Shown here one piece after another: positions 22,328-30,937 of a stretch of DNA of 46,167 nucleotides. Positions within the stretch are counted from its first letter, which is position 1. The number at the start of each line of letters is the position of its first letter. This DNA is from Candidatus Peribacteraceae bacterium (GTDB lineage Bacteria; Patescibacteriota; Gracilibacteria; Peribacterales; Peribacteraceae), in the NCBI GenBank assembly GCA_028718905.1, contig JAQUKV010000012.1, forward strand, positions 1-46,167, written 5' to 3'. A model generated the notes under the pieces. It made no database searches. It saw only the letters and a program-made list of their open reading frames with translations, and was not told the origin of the DNA. The position numbers and the translations under genes were made by a program.

Positions 22328-22387
22328 GAAATATACTGGGCTCATTAACGGCGGTTTCCTGGAATTTTTGTGTTGTTTTTTTGTTTC

Positions 22388-22522
22388 TGCCTCACCCCCA
22401 GCCCCTCTCCCTCCCTGCCACGTTCCTTGCGGGGAGAGGGGGGTGTTTGTTGTTTATGCTTTTCTATTCCCCCTCTCTGGTTGGCGTTGGTCGGCACGGA
22501 GAGGGGGCAAGGGGGTGAGGCA
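22388..22522. repeat. Cloverleaf-type inverted repeat, family I copy 2
   Basis: Outer arms TGCCTCACCCCC (22388-22399) and GGGGGTGAGGCA (22511-22522). Inner hairpins CCCCTCTCC...GGAGAGGGG (about 22402-22441) and CCCCCTCTC...GAGAGGGGG (about 22469-22507) share the GTTGGCGTTGG element with copy 1 at 11209. It lies between the divergent rpmH and M16 peptidase genes. Confidence 0.85.
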
Positions 22523-22633
22523 GGAATCCCTTGTGCCTGATCGGTTTTTTTGTTTTGTCTATGTTTCTGTGAGTGTTTTCTTGCGAGATACGATCGCTTT
22601 TCTTTGGAACGGTTCCTCCCTAGACTTCCTGCG

Positions 22634-23893
22634 ATGTATACCCTTGAACGCCTTTCCTCCGGACTTCCCGTGCTCACCGCCCCCAGTGACGGGGTGGAGT
22701 CGGCCACGGTCATGGTGTTTGCCGGTGCGGGGTCGCGCTACGAAGAGCAGAAGAATCGCGGCATCAGCCACTTTCTGGAGCACATGTTCTTCAAGGGCGG
22801 CGACAAGTACCTGACGACCAAGGACGTGAGCGCGGCCATCGAGGGGGTGGGAGGCGATTTCAATGCGTTCACCGGCAAGGAGTATGCCGGATACTACGTG
22901 AAGGCCGCAGCCAAGCATCTCGACCTCTCCTGTGATGTGCTCAGCGACATGCTCCTGCATGCCAGGTTTCCCTTAGAGGAGATCGAGAAGGAGCGCGGCG
23001 TCATCATGGAGGAGGAACGCATGTATCAGGACACCCCCATGTACCGAGCGGGATGGGATTTCGAGCAGCTGCTCTATGGCGACCATCCGTTGGGATGGGA
23101 CACCATCGGCACCGAAGAGGTGATCCGGTCGGTTAAGACAAAGGATTTTCTGCGCCACAAAGAAGCGCTCTACACGCCCGACAATCTGGTGCTGGCGTTC
23201 GCGGGCAAGGTGGATGCGGCTCAGGCGCGCAGCCTTGCGGAGCGGTATTTCACAGCGATTGCAGGCAAGAAGCAGAACAAATTTGATGCGTTCTCCGTCT
23301 TCGGTTCCGATCATGTGTATCTGCGGACCAAGAAGACGGAACAGGCGCATCTCGTTTTGGGTATGCCGGGGGTGGGCGCGCTCGACAAAGACCATTTCGC
23401 CGTGAAACTGCTGGCCATCATCCTCGGCGGCAACATGAGCTCGCGCATGTTCCTGAATATCCGCGAGGCCAAGGGTCTGTGTTACTACATCTCGACGGAA
23501 GTGGACAGTTATCTGGATACCGGCTCCCTCTCCACGCGCGCCGGTATCGATCAGTCGCGTCTGCATGAAGCCATATCGCTCATCATCCACGAATATGACG
23601 AATGTGCGAAAGGCGGAGTGACCGACGAGGAGCTCACGCGCGCCAAAGATTACTTCACCGGCCGTGTCACGCTCTCGCTGGAGGATACCGAGGAACGTGC
23701 ACACTTCTATGGCAAGCAGCAGCTCTTGTATCCCAAAGTGCGTGACCTTGGACAGTATTTCAAAGAGATCAATGCCGTCACCAAGACGCAGGTGGATGCG
23801 CTCGCCAAACGGCTCCTTACGCACAAGGCGTTGCGGCTTGTGGTCATCGGGCAGGAGGAAAACAAAGGAAAGCTGGAGCAGTTGATCGCCTGA
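22634..23893 (+). CDS. M16-family zinc metallopeptidase (processing-peptidase-like)
   Basis: A 419-residue insulinase-type peptidase. Seen: inverted zinc motif H46-F-L-E49-H50 (SHFLEHMFFKG), the downstream VIMEEERMYQDTP helix with the distal zinc Glu, and the C-terminal half with GLCYYISTEVDSYLDTG, the usual YxxxR/GxG-type substrate domain. The catalytic motif is intact, so it is the active subunit type (beta-MPP/PqqF-like); bacterial members are single genes as here. No signal peptide, so it is probably cytoplasmic. The start MYTLERL fits; TAGACT (22621-22626) ends 7 nt upstream. Confidence 0.92.
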   Translation: MYTLERLSSGLPVLTAPSDGVESATVMVFAGAGSRYEEQKNRGISHFLEHMFFKGGDKYLTTKDVSAAIEGVGGDFNAFTGKEYAGYYVKAAAKHLDLSCDVLSDMLLHARFPLEEIEKERGVIMEEERMYQDTPMYRAGWDFEQLLYGDHPLGWDTIGTEEVIRSVKTKDFLRHKEALYTPDNLVLAFAGKVDAAQARSLAERYFTAIAGKKQNKFDAFSVFGSDHVYLRTKKTEQAHLVLGMPGVGALDKDHFAVKLLAIILGGNMSSRMFLNIREAKGLCYYISTEVDSYLDTGSLSTRAGIDQSRLHEAISLIIHEYDECAKGGVTDEELTRAKDYFTGRVTLSLEDTEERAHFYGKQQLLYPKVRDLGQYFKEINAVTKTQVDALAKRLLTHKALRLVVIGQEENKGKLEQLIA

Positions 23894-23929
23894 TGCCGAT
23901 GTTTTTTTAATTTGAACGAATAGTTCTTG

Positions 23930-23966
23930 TACGCTGCATACTGCGTGCTGCATACTGCGTATTGCT
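23930..23966. repeat. Heptamer array (GCAGTAT/GCAGCAC type) just before ndk
   Basis: Read on the minus strand: GCAATAC, GCAGTAT, GCAGCAC, GCAGTAT, GCAGCGT, i.e. a 7-nt period. It reaches to within 2 nt of the ndk ATG and so forms its promoter region. Same family as 45457-45483. Confidence 0.75.
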
Positions 23967-23967
23967 T

Positions 23968-24387
23968 ATGCAACGCACTCTCATCCTCCTTAAACCCGAC
24001 GCCGTCTCGCAGAAAATCTGCGGCAAAGTCATTGCACGTTTCGAAGAAGCCGGCCTCACGATTCGCGGCATCAAGATGATCCGCCTTCAGCCGGACCTGC
24101 TGCGCGAGCACTACGCGCACATCGCCGACAAACCTTTCTATCCCGAGGTCGAGGAGTTTATGAGCTCCGTCCCCGTGATCGCCATGGTCATGGAGGGAGC
24201 GGAAGCCGTGGCCAAGGTGCGTGAGATGCTGGGCGTCACCGACAGTCGCAAAGCGGCCCCCGGAACGATCCGTGCGGAGTATGGCAAGGATCAGATGGTG
24301 AACGTGGCGCATGCCTCCGACAGCCCCGAGACCGCAGAAAAAGAGGTGCGGAGGTTTTTCGCGGAGGGGGAATTGTTCGAATATTAG
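23968..24387 (+). CDS. ndk: Nucleoside-diphosphate kinase
   Basis: A 139-residue NDK that balances nucleoside triphosphates by a phospho-histidine intermediate. Seen: N-terminal RTLILLKPDAV with the LKPD substrate motif, and the active-site NVAHASDSPETAEKE with His115. Length is standard. A TTG at 23962 would add two residues; ATG at 23968 is preferred. The 5' flank is a heptamer array and no Shine-Dalgarno is present. Confidence 0.96.
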   Translation: MQRTLILLKPDAVSQKICGKVIARFEEAGLTIRGIKMIRLQPDLLREHYAHIADKPFYPEVEEFMSSVPVIAMVMEGAEAVAKVREMLGVTDSRKAAPGTIRAEYGKDQMVNVAHASDSPETAEKEVRRFFAEGELFEY

Positions 24388-24543
24388 AGAGCTTCTTAGC
24401 TGAGTAGCTTTTTAGGATGCCGTTGTAGCAGCGCTGAGGTTTGTGCGATTCGACTCCAGAGAAACCATAGAGAGAATCACCTATGCCAGAAAAATATTTC
24501 TTTTGCATCCTAAGAAGCTAACAAGCTACAACCTAAGAAGCTC
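24388..24543. repeat. AAGAAGCT octamer arrays in inverted orientation between ndk and the S41 gene
   Basis: Left arm GAGCTTCTTAGC...AGTAGCTTTTTAGGATGC (24389-24420) and right arm GCATCCTAAGAAGCTAACAAGCT... (24505-24543) are complementary over their inner ends (GGATGC/GCATCC and CTTAG/CTAAG). Units AAGAAGCT and AACAAGCT have 8-nt period. Probably a bidirectional transcript-end structure between convergent genes. No gene in the 80 nt between the arms. Confidence 0.75.
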
Positions 24544-25873
24544 ACTGCACCGTGTCAATTTCCTTGCCGACTTTCTGCTTCAGCGGGGGCTGTACAGCCG
24601 GTTTGACGACGGGAACGCCGGGCTCCTCGTGGCTGAAGAGCCACTGCACGGCTGCATCCAGTTGCGGATCCAATTTGGATGCGGTTTCCTCCGGCGTGCG
24701 GTCCACTTCGATATCCGGATGGATGCCTTCCTTGCTCAAGTCCTTGCCGCCCGGCGTGAGCCAGCGGGCGACGGTCACGCGCAGGCTGCTGCCGCCCGGA
24801 AGATCGAAGACCTCCTGCACCGTTCCCTTGCCGAAACTGGTCTTGCCGACGATGATGCCGCGTTTGTGGTCCTGAATCGCCCCCGCAAAGATCTCGGAAG
24901 CCGAAGCGGAGCCTGCGTTGATGATCACGGCCAGCGGCAGATCCGGATCGAGCGGGCGTCCGTTCACATAGTGCGAAACCGGTTCCCCTTCGCGGCGCTG
25001 CACCGTGACGACTTTGCCCTGCTTGACGAAGAGCGATGCGAGCTCGACGGCTCCATCAAGGTACCCGCCGCCGTTGAAGCGCAGATCGATCACGATGCCG
25101 CGTACGGGCTCCTGTTCCCGCTGAAAGTCCCGCAAGGCCGTTTCGACCTCACGGATGGTTTCGTCGCCGAATTGATTCAGTGCGATGACACCGATGGAGC
25201 CGCTCTCGGTCTTCTTCACCTCGGATTCCACGCTCGGAATGGTGATGTCATCACGCTTGATTGTGAGTTCCATTGGTTCCGTCTGACTCTTGCGCAGAAT
25301 TTCGAGTTTGACGGTTGATCCCTTGGGGCCGCGGATGCGCTGCACCACATTCGTGAGGGTTTCATTGCTGATGTCGTTTCCATCCACCTTGAGAATGATA
25401 TCTTCCGGAAGCAGGCCGGCTTCCTGCGCCGGGGAACCCTTCAGCGGCGCCACCACGACGATGCTGCCGTCTTTCATCGTGAGCTCGGCTCCGATGCCAT
25501 GCAATTTACCGCCCAGACCCTCCTTGAAGTCCGTATTTTCGTGCGGGGTCATGAAGGTGGTGTAGGGATCATCGAGTGCGCGTACGAGGCCTGCCGTGGC
25601 GCCGAAGAGCATGTTGGTGGTTTCCAGCTTTTCAGGGGCGATATAGTGCTGCTGCAGCAACCGCCACACGCCCCAGAGCAGGGCCAGGTTCACCTCCTTT
25701 TCCGGATCGTGCACCAGCGTTCCGCTCGCGGTCTTGCCCTGGTACAGGAATTCCAGCTGGCTCATGGTGTCGGCCACCTGCTGCCGGGCGTAACGCATGC
25801 CCAGTCCCCAACCGAGCGACAGGGTGATGAGGGGCAGCAGAACGACGATGCCGATGCGGAAAGCACGCTTCAT
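24542..25873 (-). CDS. S41-family C-terminal processing peptidase
   Basis: A 443-residue CtpA/Prc-type serine protease. N-terminal membrane helix (about 6-25), PDZ domain (about 120-205; IVVVAPLKGSPAQEAGLLPEDIILKVDG), then the S41 domain with IDLRFNGGGYLD (262-273) and the catalytic Ser/Lys pair: Ser324 in GSASASEIFAG and Lys349 in GKTSFGKG (25 residues later, as in Prc). A C-terminal tail of about 75 residues is Pro/Lys-rich. Acts outside the membrane on exported proteins. The start at 25873 follows TATCAT by 10 nt; the longer ATG at 25885 overlaps that -10. Confidence 0.92.
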   Translation of the reverse strand: MKRAFRIGIVVLLPLITLSLGWGLGMRYARQQVADTMSQLEFLYQGKTASGTLVHDPEKEVNLALLWGVWRLLQQHYIAPEKLETTNMLFGATAGLVRALDDPYTTFMTPHENTDFKEGLGGKLHGIGAELTMKDGSIVVVAPLKGSPAQEAGLLPEDIILKVDGNDISNETLTNVVQRIRGPKGSTVKLEILRKSQTEPMELTIKRDDITIPSVESEVKKTESGSIGVIALNQFGDETIREVETALRDFQREQEPVRGIVIDLRFNGGGYLDGAVELASLFVKQGKVVTVQRREGEPVSHYVNGRPLDPDLPLAVIINAGSASASEIFAGAIQDHKRGIIVGKTSFGKGTVQEVFDLPGGSSLRVTVARWLTPGGKDLSKEGIHPDIEVDRTPEETASKLDPQLDAAVQWLFSHEEPGVPVVKPAVQPPLKQKVGKEIDTVQ

Positions 25874-25918
25874 GTGTGGGATCATGATACAGAACTCTGT
25901 GCAGTTTGGACATTTCAG

Positions 25919-25937
25919 TGAACATTCTTAATGTTCA
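25919..25937. promoter_or_regulatory. Perfect inverted repeat between divergent genes
   Basis: TGAACATT (25919-25926), CTT, AATGTTCA (25930-25937). Lies 46 nt upstream of the S41 start and 74 nt before the RNase H start. It could be an operator or a hairpin; it does not belong to the other repeat families. Confidence 0.5.
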
Positions 25938-26010
25938 TTTCCGGAAAGGCGGCTGCAACGGGCAAATCGCAAATTCAAATCGTTCTCCTGCTCCTGTACA
26001 CTGACCTTCC

Positions 26011-26592
26011 GTGACGCGCATTCCCGCAGCCCTCGAGCGCAGACTTCAGCAACTCTTCCCCCGCGTAAAGGAGCGGGAGCAGTTTGTGGCGGAAATTATC
26101 TCACGCGAGCTCGACAGCCCCCTTACGCTGCCACTGGAGGACCAGCCACGGTCCGTCGGGGGGACGCTGCACCTCTTCACCGACGGCGGATCGCGCGGGA
26201 ACCCGGGACAGGCGGCCATCGGTTGCATTCTCGAGGATCCCGCACGCGGAGTGACGCTCAAGGAGCACATGGAACGCATCGGCATCGAGACCAATAATGT
26301 CGCGGAGTACCGGGCGCTCATTGAAGGGCTGAAGCTTGCCAAGCACTATCAGCCGAACAAGCTGATCTGTCATCTCGATTCCGAGCTCATCGTGCGGCAG
26401 CTCAACGGCCAGTATCAGGTGCGCATGGTGCACTTAAAGCCTTTCGTAGAGGAGATTCAGGCACTCGCGCGCTCCTTCCGTTCCGTCACGTTCAAACACA
26501 TCCCCCGCTCCGACAATTTCCGCGCTGATGCGCTGGTGAACAGGGCGCTCGACGAGCATCCCTCTCCGAAATTTCGGGGGATAGGAAAGTAG
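26011..26592 (+). CDS. Ribonuclease HI-like protein with N-terminal extension
   Basis: A 193-residue RNase H-fold enzyme for the RNA strand of RNA:DNA hybrids. Metal ligands are visible in order: Asp in LFTDGGSRGNPG, Glu in TNNVAEYRAL, Asp in HLDSELIVRQLNG, and Asp in SDNFRADALVN. This is the RnhA/Rv2228c-type (LDSEL, N-x-x-AD) rather than the E. coli form with a basic handle. About 50 N-terminal residues (LERRLQQLFPRVKEREQFVAEIISREL) are helical and of unknown use. GTG start 8 nt after TACACT (25997-26002), -35 TTCAAA-like at 17 bp. Confidence 0.88.
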   Translation: MTRIPAALERRLQQLFPRVKEREQFVAEIISRELDSPLTLPLEDQPRSVGGTLHLFTDGGSRGNPGQAAIGCILEDPARGVTLKEHMERIGIETNNVAEYRALIEGLKLAKHYQPNKLICHLDSELIVRQLNGQYQVRMVHLKPFVEEIQALARSFRSVTFKHIPRSDNFRADALVNRALDEHPSPKFRGIGK

Positions 26593-26625
26593 TCTTTGGA
26601 TAAGCTGAAAGTGCAGAATAGATGT

Positions 26626-26653
26626 TTGACTGTCTTATTGATAGATGTACAGT
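26626..26653 (+). promoter_or_regulatory. Promoter of the 163-aa hypothetical gene
   Basis: -35 TTGACT (26626-26631), 16 bp, -10 TACAGT (26648-26653). 21 nt to the ATG at 26675. Confidence 0.55.
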
Positions 26654-26674
26654 TCCTCCCCTTTCCTCAATTCT

Positions 26675-27166
26675 ATGGATTCCACAGAGACTCGTTATTC
26701 CGTCGATCAAACCATCGTGGATCAATTCCACACGAATCGGTGTGGCGAAGCACCGCGAGAGCATGATCCAAATGATCATGAGAAGTTTCAAGCTGAATTG
26801 CAGCGGTCGATGCGAGAGGCCACTGAGCGAGCGTTGAGTTGCAATCAACTGGCAGATGCAACGACTCTTCCGGAAGATCTCACGACAGAGGAGAGACGGA
26901 CACTCATTCATACCCTCCAAACACTCTATTTATATTTTACATTCACCAGTGCTGATCTGAAGGAACTACAGAAACTCTCCCCAACAATCACACGGGCAAC
27001 CCCGAATAGTGGTTACTGCGGAACATACGATGGCCAAAGATACCCACATGTTTTTTCCTTCCACACGGATGCCCCACTCCCCAATCATAATTTTGCAATT
27101 GGCATCTTGATGTATGACAAAGGGGAGCACAGTTATGAATGTACTGATGGGAATACGCTAGTATAA
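26675..27166 (+). CDS. Hypothetical protein, 163 aa, AT-richer than neighbours
   Basis: No family recognised. The first two thirds are helical and charged (NDHEKFQAELQRSMREATERAL; LTTEERRTLIHTLQTLYLYFTF); the last part holds GYCGTYDGQRYPHVFSFHTDAPLPNHNFAIGILMYDKGEHSYEC, an alpha/beta piece that ends abruptly. Base and codon use are clearly more AT-rich than the flanking RNase H and VanW genes, which suggests later acquisition. An upstream ATG (26645) overlaps the -10 of the promoter, so 26675 is preferred. Cellular place: cytoplasm, no signal peptide. Confidence 0.6.
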   Translation: MDSTETRYSVDQTIVDQFHTNRCGEAPREHDPNDHEKFQAELQRSMREATERALSCNQLADATTLPEDLTTEERRTLIHTLQTLYLYFTFTSADLKELQKLSPTITRATPNSGYCGTYDGQRYPHVFSFHTDAPLPNHNFAIGILMYDKGEHSYECTDGNTLV

Positions 27167-27214
27167 GCCTGTAAAGAAAGAGGAAAGACCGATATCCCTT
27201 ATGCTTTTATTTTT

Positions 27215-27240
27215 TGATTTCCCGATTTCCCTATTTCCTG
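27215..27240. repeat. Short GGGAAATC octamer array (reverse orientation)
   Basis: Read on the minus strand: GGAAATA, GGGAAATC, GGGAAATC. Same unit as 4776-4866. Confidence 0.7.
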
Positions 27241-27261
27241 ATCCGCCGTTACCATCCGTGC

Positions 27262-28542
27262 ATGCGACGGTTCGCCATCTTCATCAGCCTTCTCCTCGGC
27301 GCATTTTTCCCTTCCGTGGCATCCGCTGCGTCTCTGACCTATCGTTACCAGCACCACCTCTTCACCATTGCCGTCGGCAAAGAGTGGCAGGAGCCCAAAG
27401 AGGTGTGGACGTATGAGGGGCAACCGGCGAAGGTGCCTGCGATCTTCCGCGTGGACGGCGATCACGTGCCGGCGCTGCCGTCCGGTTTTGCACGTTCGGA
27501 AGTTACGACGTGGAATCATGATGCAATCCGTGCGGCTCTCAAGCAGCAGATTGCCGCGGTTTTTGACCGCCCGCCCGGATCCGTGGTCATGCGTGGCGGA
27601 ACCGGATCCATCACGTTTGAAGGTGTCGGGCTGCCGGGGCGTCGCGTGGATCTGGAGCGTGCCGTCACGCTTACGGTGAGCGCCCTCGAAGCGGGGATCA
27701 CGGATATCACGCTTCCGGTCATTGAAACGCAGCCGGCTATCACCGTTCAGGATCCTACACTTGCGACGCAGGGAATCCGTGAGGTCGTGAGTATCGGCGA
27801 ATCGGATTTCAGCGGATCGACCGGCGCACGACGTCACAATATCCAGGTCGGGCTTGCGAAGTTCAATGGCGTTCTTGTGCCGCAGGGCGCGGCTTTCTCT
27901 TTTGACGAAACACTGGGGCCCGTCAACGCGGCCACCGGGTACCTCAAGGAGCTTGTCATCATGGGCGACAAGACGCTTCCGGATTACGGCGGGGGGCTCT
28001 GTCAGGTCGGTACGACGTTCTATCGCGGGGTCTGGGAGTACGGGTTCCCCATTCTCGCGCGCAGGAATCACAGTTTTGCCGTGCACTACTACAGCCCGCA
28101 GGGGACGGATGCCACCATCTACCCGCCGTATACGGATATCAAATTTCTCAACGATTCCCCCGGAGCGCTCCTCATTCAGACGTTCGTCGAAAACGATCAC
28201 GCTTATTTCATCTACTACGGCACACGGGATGACCGGCAGAGCGAAGTGATCGGGCCGTACACATGGGGATATGCCGCTCCGCCGCCCGATAAGATCGAAT
28301 ATACGACCGAGATTCCCGCGGGTACGACACGCAAGGTGGGGGAGCGCGTTCCGGGCATGAAAGCCATGTGGTGGCGTCTCGTTTCACGCGGAGACACGGA
28401 AACGGAGGAGTCGGTCTACTCCGTCTACGAGGCGCGTCCGCGGTTCGATCAGATCGGGGTGGAGGCGACCTCATCATTACTGCTCCCTTCCTCCGGCAGC
28501 AGCACGTCGGCCGCGAGCGTCCCGTCTTCCCGTTCCCGCTAG
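27262..28542 (+). CDS. VanW-family exported protein
   Basis: A 426-residue protein with an N-terminal signal peptide (RRFAIFISLLLGAFFPSVASA, cleavage after about residue 22). The middle (about 60-190) resembles the peptidoglycan-binding-like region that precedes VanW in YoaR proteins. The VanW domain (about 205-345) has RRHNIQVGLAKFNGVLVPQG, FSFDETLGPVN and GGGLCQVGTTFYRGVWEYG. The C-terminus is a low-complexity Ser-rich tail. Its role is in or on the cell wall; the biochemical action of VanW is not established. Start: TACCAT (27250-27255), 6 nt, ATG. Its stop overlaps that of recO by 4 nt (convergent). Confidence 0.88.
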   Translation: MRRFAIFISLLLGAFFPSVASAASLTYRYQHHLFTIAVGKEWQEPKEVWTYEGQPAKVPAIFRVDGDHVPALPSGFARSEVTTWNHDAIRAALKQQIAAVFDRPPGSVVMRGGTGSITFEGVGLPGRRVDLERAVTLTVSALEAGITDITLPVIETQPAITVQDPTLATQGIREVVSIGESDFSGSTGARRHNIQVGLAKFNGVLVPQGAAFSFDETLGPVNAATGYLKELVIMGDKTLPDYGGGLCQVGTTFYRGVWEYGFPILARRNHSFAVHYYSPQGTDATIYPPYTDIKFLNDSPGALLIQTFVENDHAYFIYYGTRDDRQSEVIGPYTWGYAAPPPDKIEYTTEIPAGTTRKVGERVPGMKAMWWRLVSRGDTETEESVYSVYEARPRFDQIGVEATSSLLLPSSGSSTSAASVPSSRSR

Positions 28543-29165
28543 GCGGCGCTGCAGGCCGCGGCGATATCTGCGGAACGCAGCGGCCGCGTGCAGTGTTCCT
28601 GCAGAAGCCGCATGGAGAGGGCTCTCAACTGGGTACAGGAAACAGCTTCGTTTACGGGTTTTCCATGCATGCTCGCCTGCACAAAAACGCGTTCCTCCGG
28701 AGACAGCGCGGCGAAGAGGTGGTGCGTTGTTTCCGGCAGGACACCGAGCAGGGCCAGCACGCGAAAGGTGAACGCGAGGAAGTCCAATGGACAGCAATGT
28801 TCCTGATGGAGCAGCTTCGACAGCGCCTCGAAAATTTCAGAGACGGGCTCTCCGTCCGAGAGCAGGGCCAGCAGGACTTCACTCATCTGCGTGCGCGCGA
28901 GGAAGTTCTGCAGATGCGCGGGGTCCGCCGAACGCACAGACATGGCGATGCCGCTGACGATGAAGTTTCCCCTTGTTTCTTTCAGCTCCACGGAGCAGTG
29001 AGTCAGCGGAAGCAGCGCAGCCAAACGGCTTTTGAGGCGCCGGGCACCGGGTACCCGTGCGGCCAGCCGCCCGGCTTCACGGGTGAGCAGGATCACGAAG
29101 CGGTCCGCCTCGCCCACGTCGTAGGAGGCGAGCACGATGCAGTCGAACGTCCGGGCGTGGGGCAT
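28539..29165 (-). CDS. recO: DNA repair protein RecO
   Basis: A 208-residue RecO, which helps RecF/RecR load RecA on SSB-coated DNA. Seen: N-terminal OB fold with VLASYDVGEADRFVILLTREAGRLAARVPGARRLKSRL, the family start, then an all-helical C-terminal region (MSEVLLALLSDGEPVSEIFEALSKLL). The usual C4 zinc finger in the helical domain is not apparent. Slightly shorter than typical (about 240). Promoter TAGAAT (29172-29177), 6 nt, ATG. Lies 19 nt after ftsX on the same strand. Confidence 0.85.
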   Translation of the reverse strand: MPHARTFDCIVLASYDVGEADRFVILLTREAGRLAARVPGARRLKSRLAALLPLTHCSVELKETRGNFIVSGIAMSVRSADPAHLQNFLARTQMSEVLLALLSDGEPVSEIFEALSKLLHQEHCCPLDFLAFTFRVLALLGVLPETTHHLFAALSPEERVFVQASMHGKPVNEAVSCTQLRALSMRLLQEHCTRPLRSADIAAACSAA

Positions 29166-29183
29166 GGGTCCATTCTAGCGTTT

Positions 29184-30134
29184 TCAGACGTGTCCGAGCG
29201 ATGCCTCTTTGAAAGACGGGCGGATGCCCAGCCAGACGCCGGTCATCGCCAGAAGAGGGGCACACAGGAGTTCGAGGACGAGGGAGACGGGCAGTGCGAA
29301 CGAAACAATGGGCACCGCGGCCGTGAAGAGCGGGGCCAGCGCGCCGCCACTGCTCAATGCCGGAACGAGCGTCGGAAGGATGATCAGGAATAATCCGAGC
29401 ACGAGAGCGCTCATGACAATGCTGCCCCACAGCAGCAGCGTGGCTTCCCAGACGAAAGGCAGCACAAGCAGTTGTCCATCGGCCCCCATCAGCCGCTCGA
29501 CAAGGACTTCTGCGGAGCGACTCAGGGCGTTTCTGCGCGTGAATTCGACCACGGTGGAGAGCAGAATTGCGCAGGCAAGCAGGAGCAGAATGGCGGCGAG
29601 GTTTCGCCCGCCGTTCGCCACACGCAAGAGCTCATGCACGCGTTCCTCCTGATGCGTGATGGTCGAAAGCAGTGTGGGGTCGATCAATTGCTGCCAGCGG
29701 GCATCCGAGAGAAATGTCGAGAACACCGGATAATCGGCGAGGGATGTGAGTGTGACACCGATGGTATCGGGAAAGGGATTATCGACCTGGAATGTTTCGA
29801 AGAACGCGGCGAGGGAGGGATCCTCCGTTTTGATGCGGGCGAGCGCCTGTTCACGGGTGATGTACACGGCCCGCTCGACGTACGGAAGTTGCTGCAGAAC
29901 GGGCAGGAACTGCTGAACCTCTCCGCGGGGGGCTTCGGGTCGGAGCGAGAGCTTGATGTCGGAGTGTGACAGCAGCAGAGACTGCATCGCTGCCGCCGCC
30001 AAGAGCCCCAGCAGCAGGAACTGGAAGAGTGTGCAGATCCCCAGCAGGGAACCGAAGCTCATTCGCCATCCGCCTTCGCGCCAGAGGGCAGAGAGTGCGC
30101 GACGAAAACTTAAACGAAGGACAGTCAGATGCAT
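29184..30134 (-). CDS. ftsX: Cell-division ABC-transporter permease FtsX
   Basis: A 316-residue FtsX-type permease: first membrane helix (about 27-48, FGSLLGICTLFQFLLLGLLAAAA), extracellular loop domain (about 50-165), then three helices (about 182-205, 228-258, 275-300). LSFRRALSALWREGGWRM at the N-terminus and FLPVLQQLPYVERAVYITREQALARIK in the loop match the family. FtsX with FtsE links division to peptidoglycan hydrolases; ftsE is not next to it here. The start at 30134 removes a long Arg/Trp-rich shadow extension. A TATACT lies 25 nt upstream of the ATG, giving a short leader. Confidence 0.85.
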   Translation of the reverse strand: MHLTVLRLSFRRALSALWREGGWRMSFGSLLGICTLFQFLLLGLLAAAAMQSLLLSHSDIKLSLRPEAPRGEVQQFLPVLQQLPYVERAVYITREQALARIKTEDPSLAAFFETFQVDNPFPDTIGVTLTSLADYPVFSTFLSDARWQQLIDPTLLSTITHQEERVHELLRVANGGRNLAAILLLLACAILLSTVVEFTRRNALSRSAEVLVERLMGADGQLLVLPFVWEATLLLWGSIVMSALVLGLFLIILPTLVPALSSGGALAPLFTAAVPIVSFALPVSLVLELLCAPLLAMTGVWLGIRPSFKEASLGHV

Positions 30135-30174
30135 GAAACGCGACGGAGGACTGGCCCGGAGTATACGGCGTTCC

Positions 30175-30771
30175 TTATCGTTTCTCCACTGTCCGGAGGA
30201 GTCGTTCCGCCATGAGTACGCATTCCTTGGCCCGGTCATTCTCCGGATCGATCTCCAGCGCCCGCTGAAAGAGCATCCGCGCCTTGCGCAGATTCTGCAC
30301 CTGCAGGTAGGAGGAGCCCAGATCGCAAAGTGTAAGCGGATTTTCCTGATCCAGATTGAGCGCCCGTTCCAATGTGACAATACCCTGTGCCCGCTGGCCT
30401 GCGTTGAAGAGCGCCCATCCCAGACAGCGCAGGATTTCCGCGTTGTTCGGGCTTAAAGTATTGGCCACTTTGAGTTCTTTCAGGGCGAGATCCCATTTCT
30501 CCTCATGAGAACGCACGAAGCCGAGAATATAATGCCCGGTGTAACTCTTGTTCCCGATGGTGACGGCCCGTCTGGCGGCCCGTTCCGCCCGTGCGAAATG
30601 CCCCAGACTCAACTCATTGTCCGCAACTTCCTCGAGCGCGGGGACATTTTCGGGATCTTCCATGAGCAGCGCTTCCAGAATCTTCAGGGCTTCTTCGTGT
30701 TTACCCGTGAGTTTCAGCTGCTCTGCGCACTCGAGTCGTTCCAGCGTGTCGGAAGAGTGGGGTGCGTGCAT
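30175..30771 (-). CDS. Tetratricopeptide-repeat protein
   Basis: A 198-residue soluble protein of four to five TPR units (about 8-180): AEQLKLTGKHEEALKILEALLMEDPENVPA, SLGHFARAERAARRAV, AEILRCLGWALFNAGQRAQG, LTLCDLGSSYLQVQNLRKARMLFQRALEIDPEN. TPRs bind partner proteins; no catalytic domain. Located 40 nt upstream of ftsX on the same strand, so a link with division or envelope assembly is possible but is only inferred. The start at 30771 is chosen because TTGAGC, 16 bp, TACAAT (30782-30787) lies 10 nt upstream; the longer ORF would cover that promoter. Confidence 0.82.
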   Translation of the reverse strand: MHAPHSSDTLERLECAEQLKLTGKHEEALKILEALLMEDPENVPALEEVADNELSLGHFARAERAARRAVTIGNKSYTGHYILGFVRSHEEKWDLALKELKVANTLSPNNAEILRCLGWALFNAGQRAQGIVTLERALNLDQENPLTLCDLGSSYLQVQNLRKARMLFQRALEIDPENDRAKECVLMAERLLRTVEKR

Positions 30772-30781
30772 AAGGGAGCTC

Positions 30782-30809
30782 ATTGTACATGTTGAGTGCA
30801 TCCGCTCAA
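30782..30809 (-). promoter_or_regulatory. Promoter of the TPR gene
   Basis: Minus strand: -35 TTGAGC (30804-30809), 16 bp, -10 TACAAT (30782-30787), 10 nt to the ATG at 30771. Confidence 0.6.
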
Positions 30810-30937
30810 TTTTTCCCGAGTTTTTTTCATGCGTGAGAAACAGGCTCACCCACAGGCCTATTCGATCGTATTTGTTTCAGGCGAACAGCCGGCGCCTCCC
30901 TGTGATACACAAAGGAGTGATGATCCGATTCGAATTT

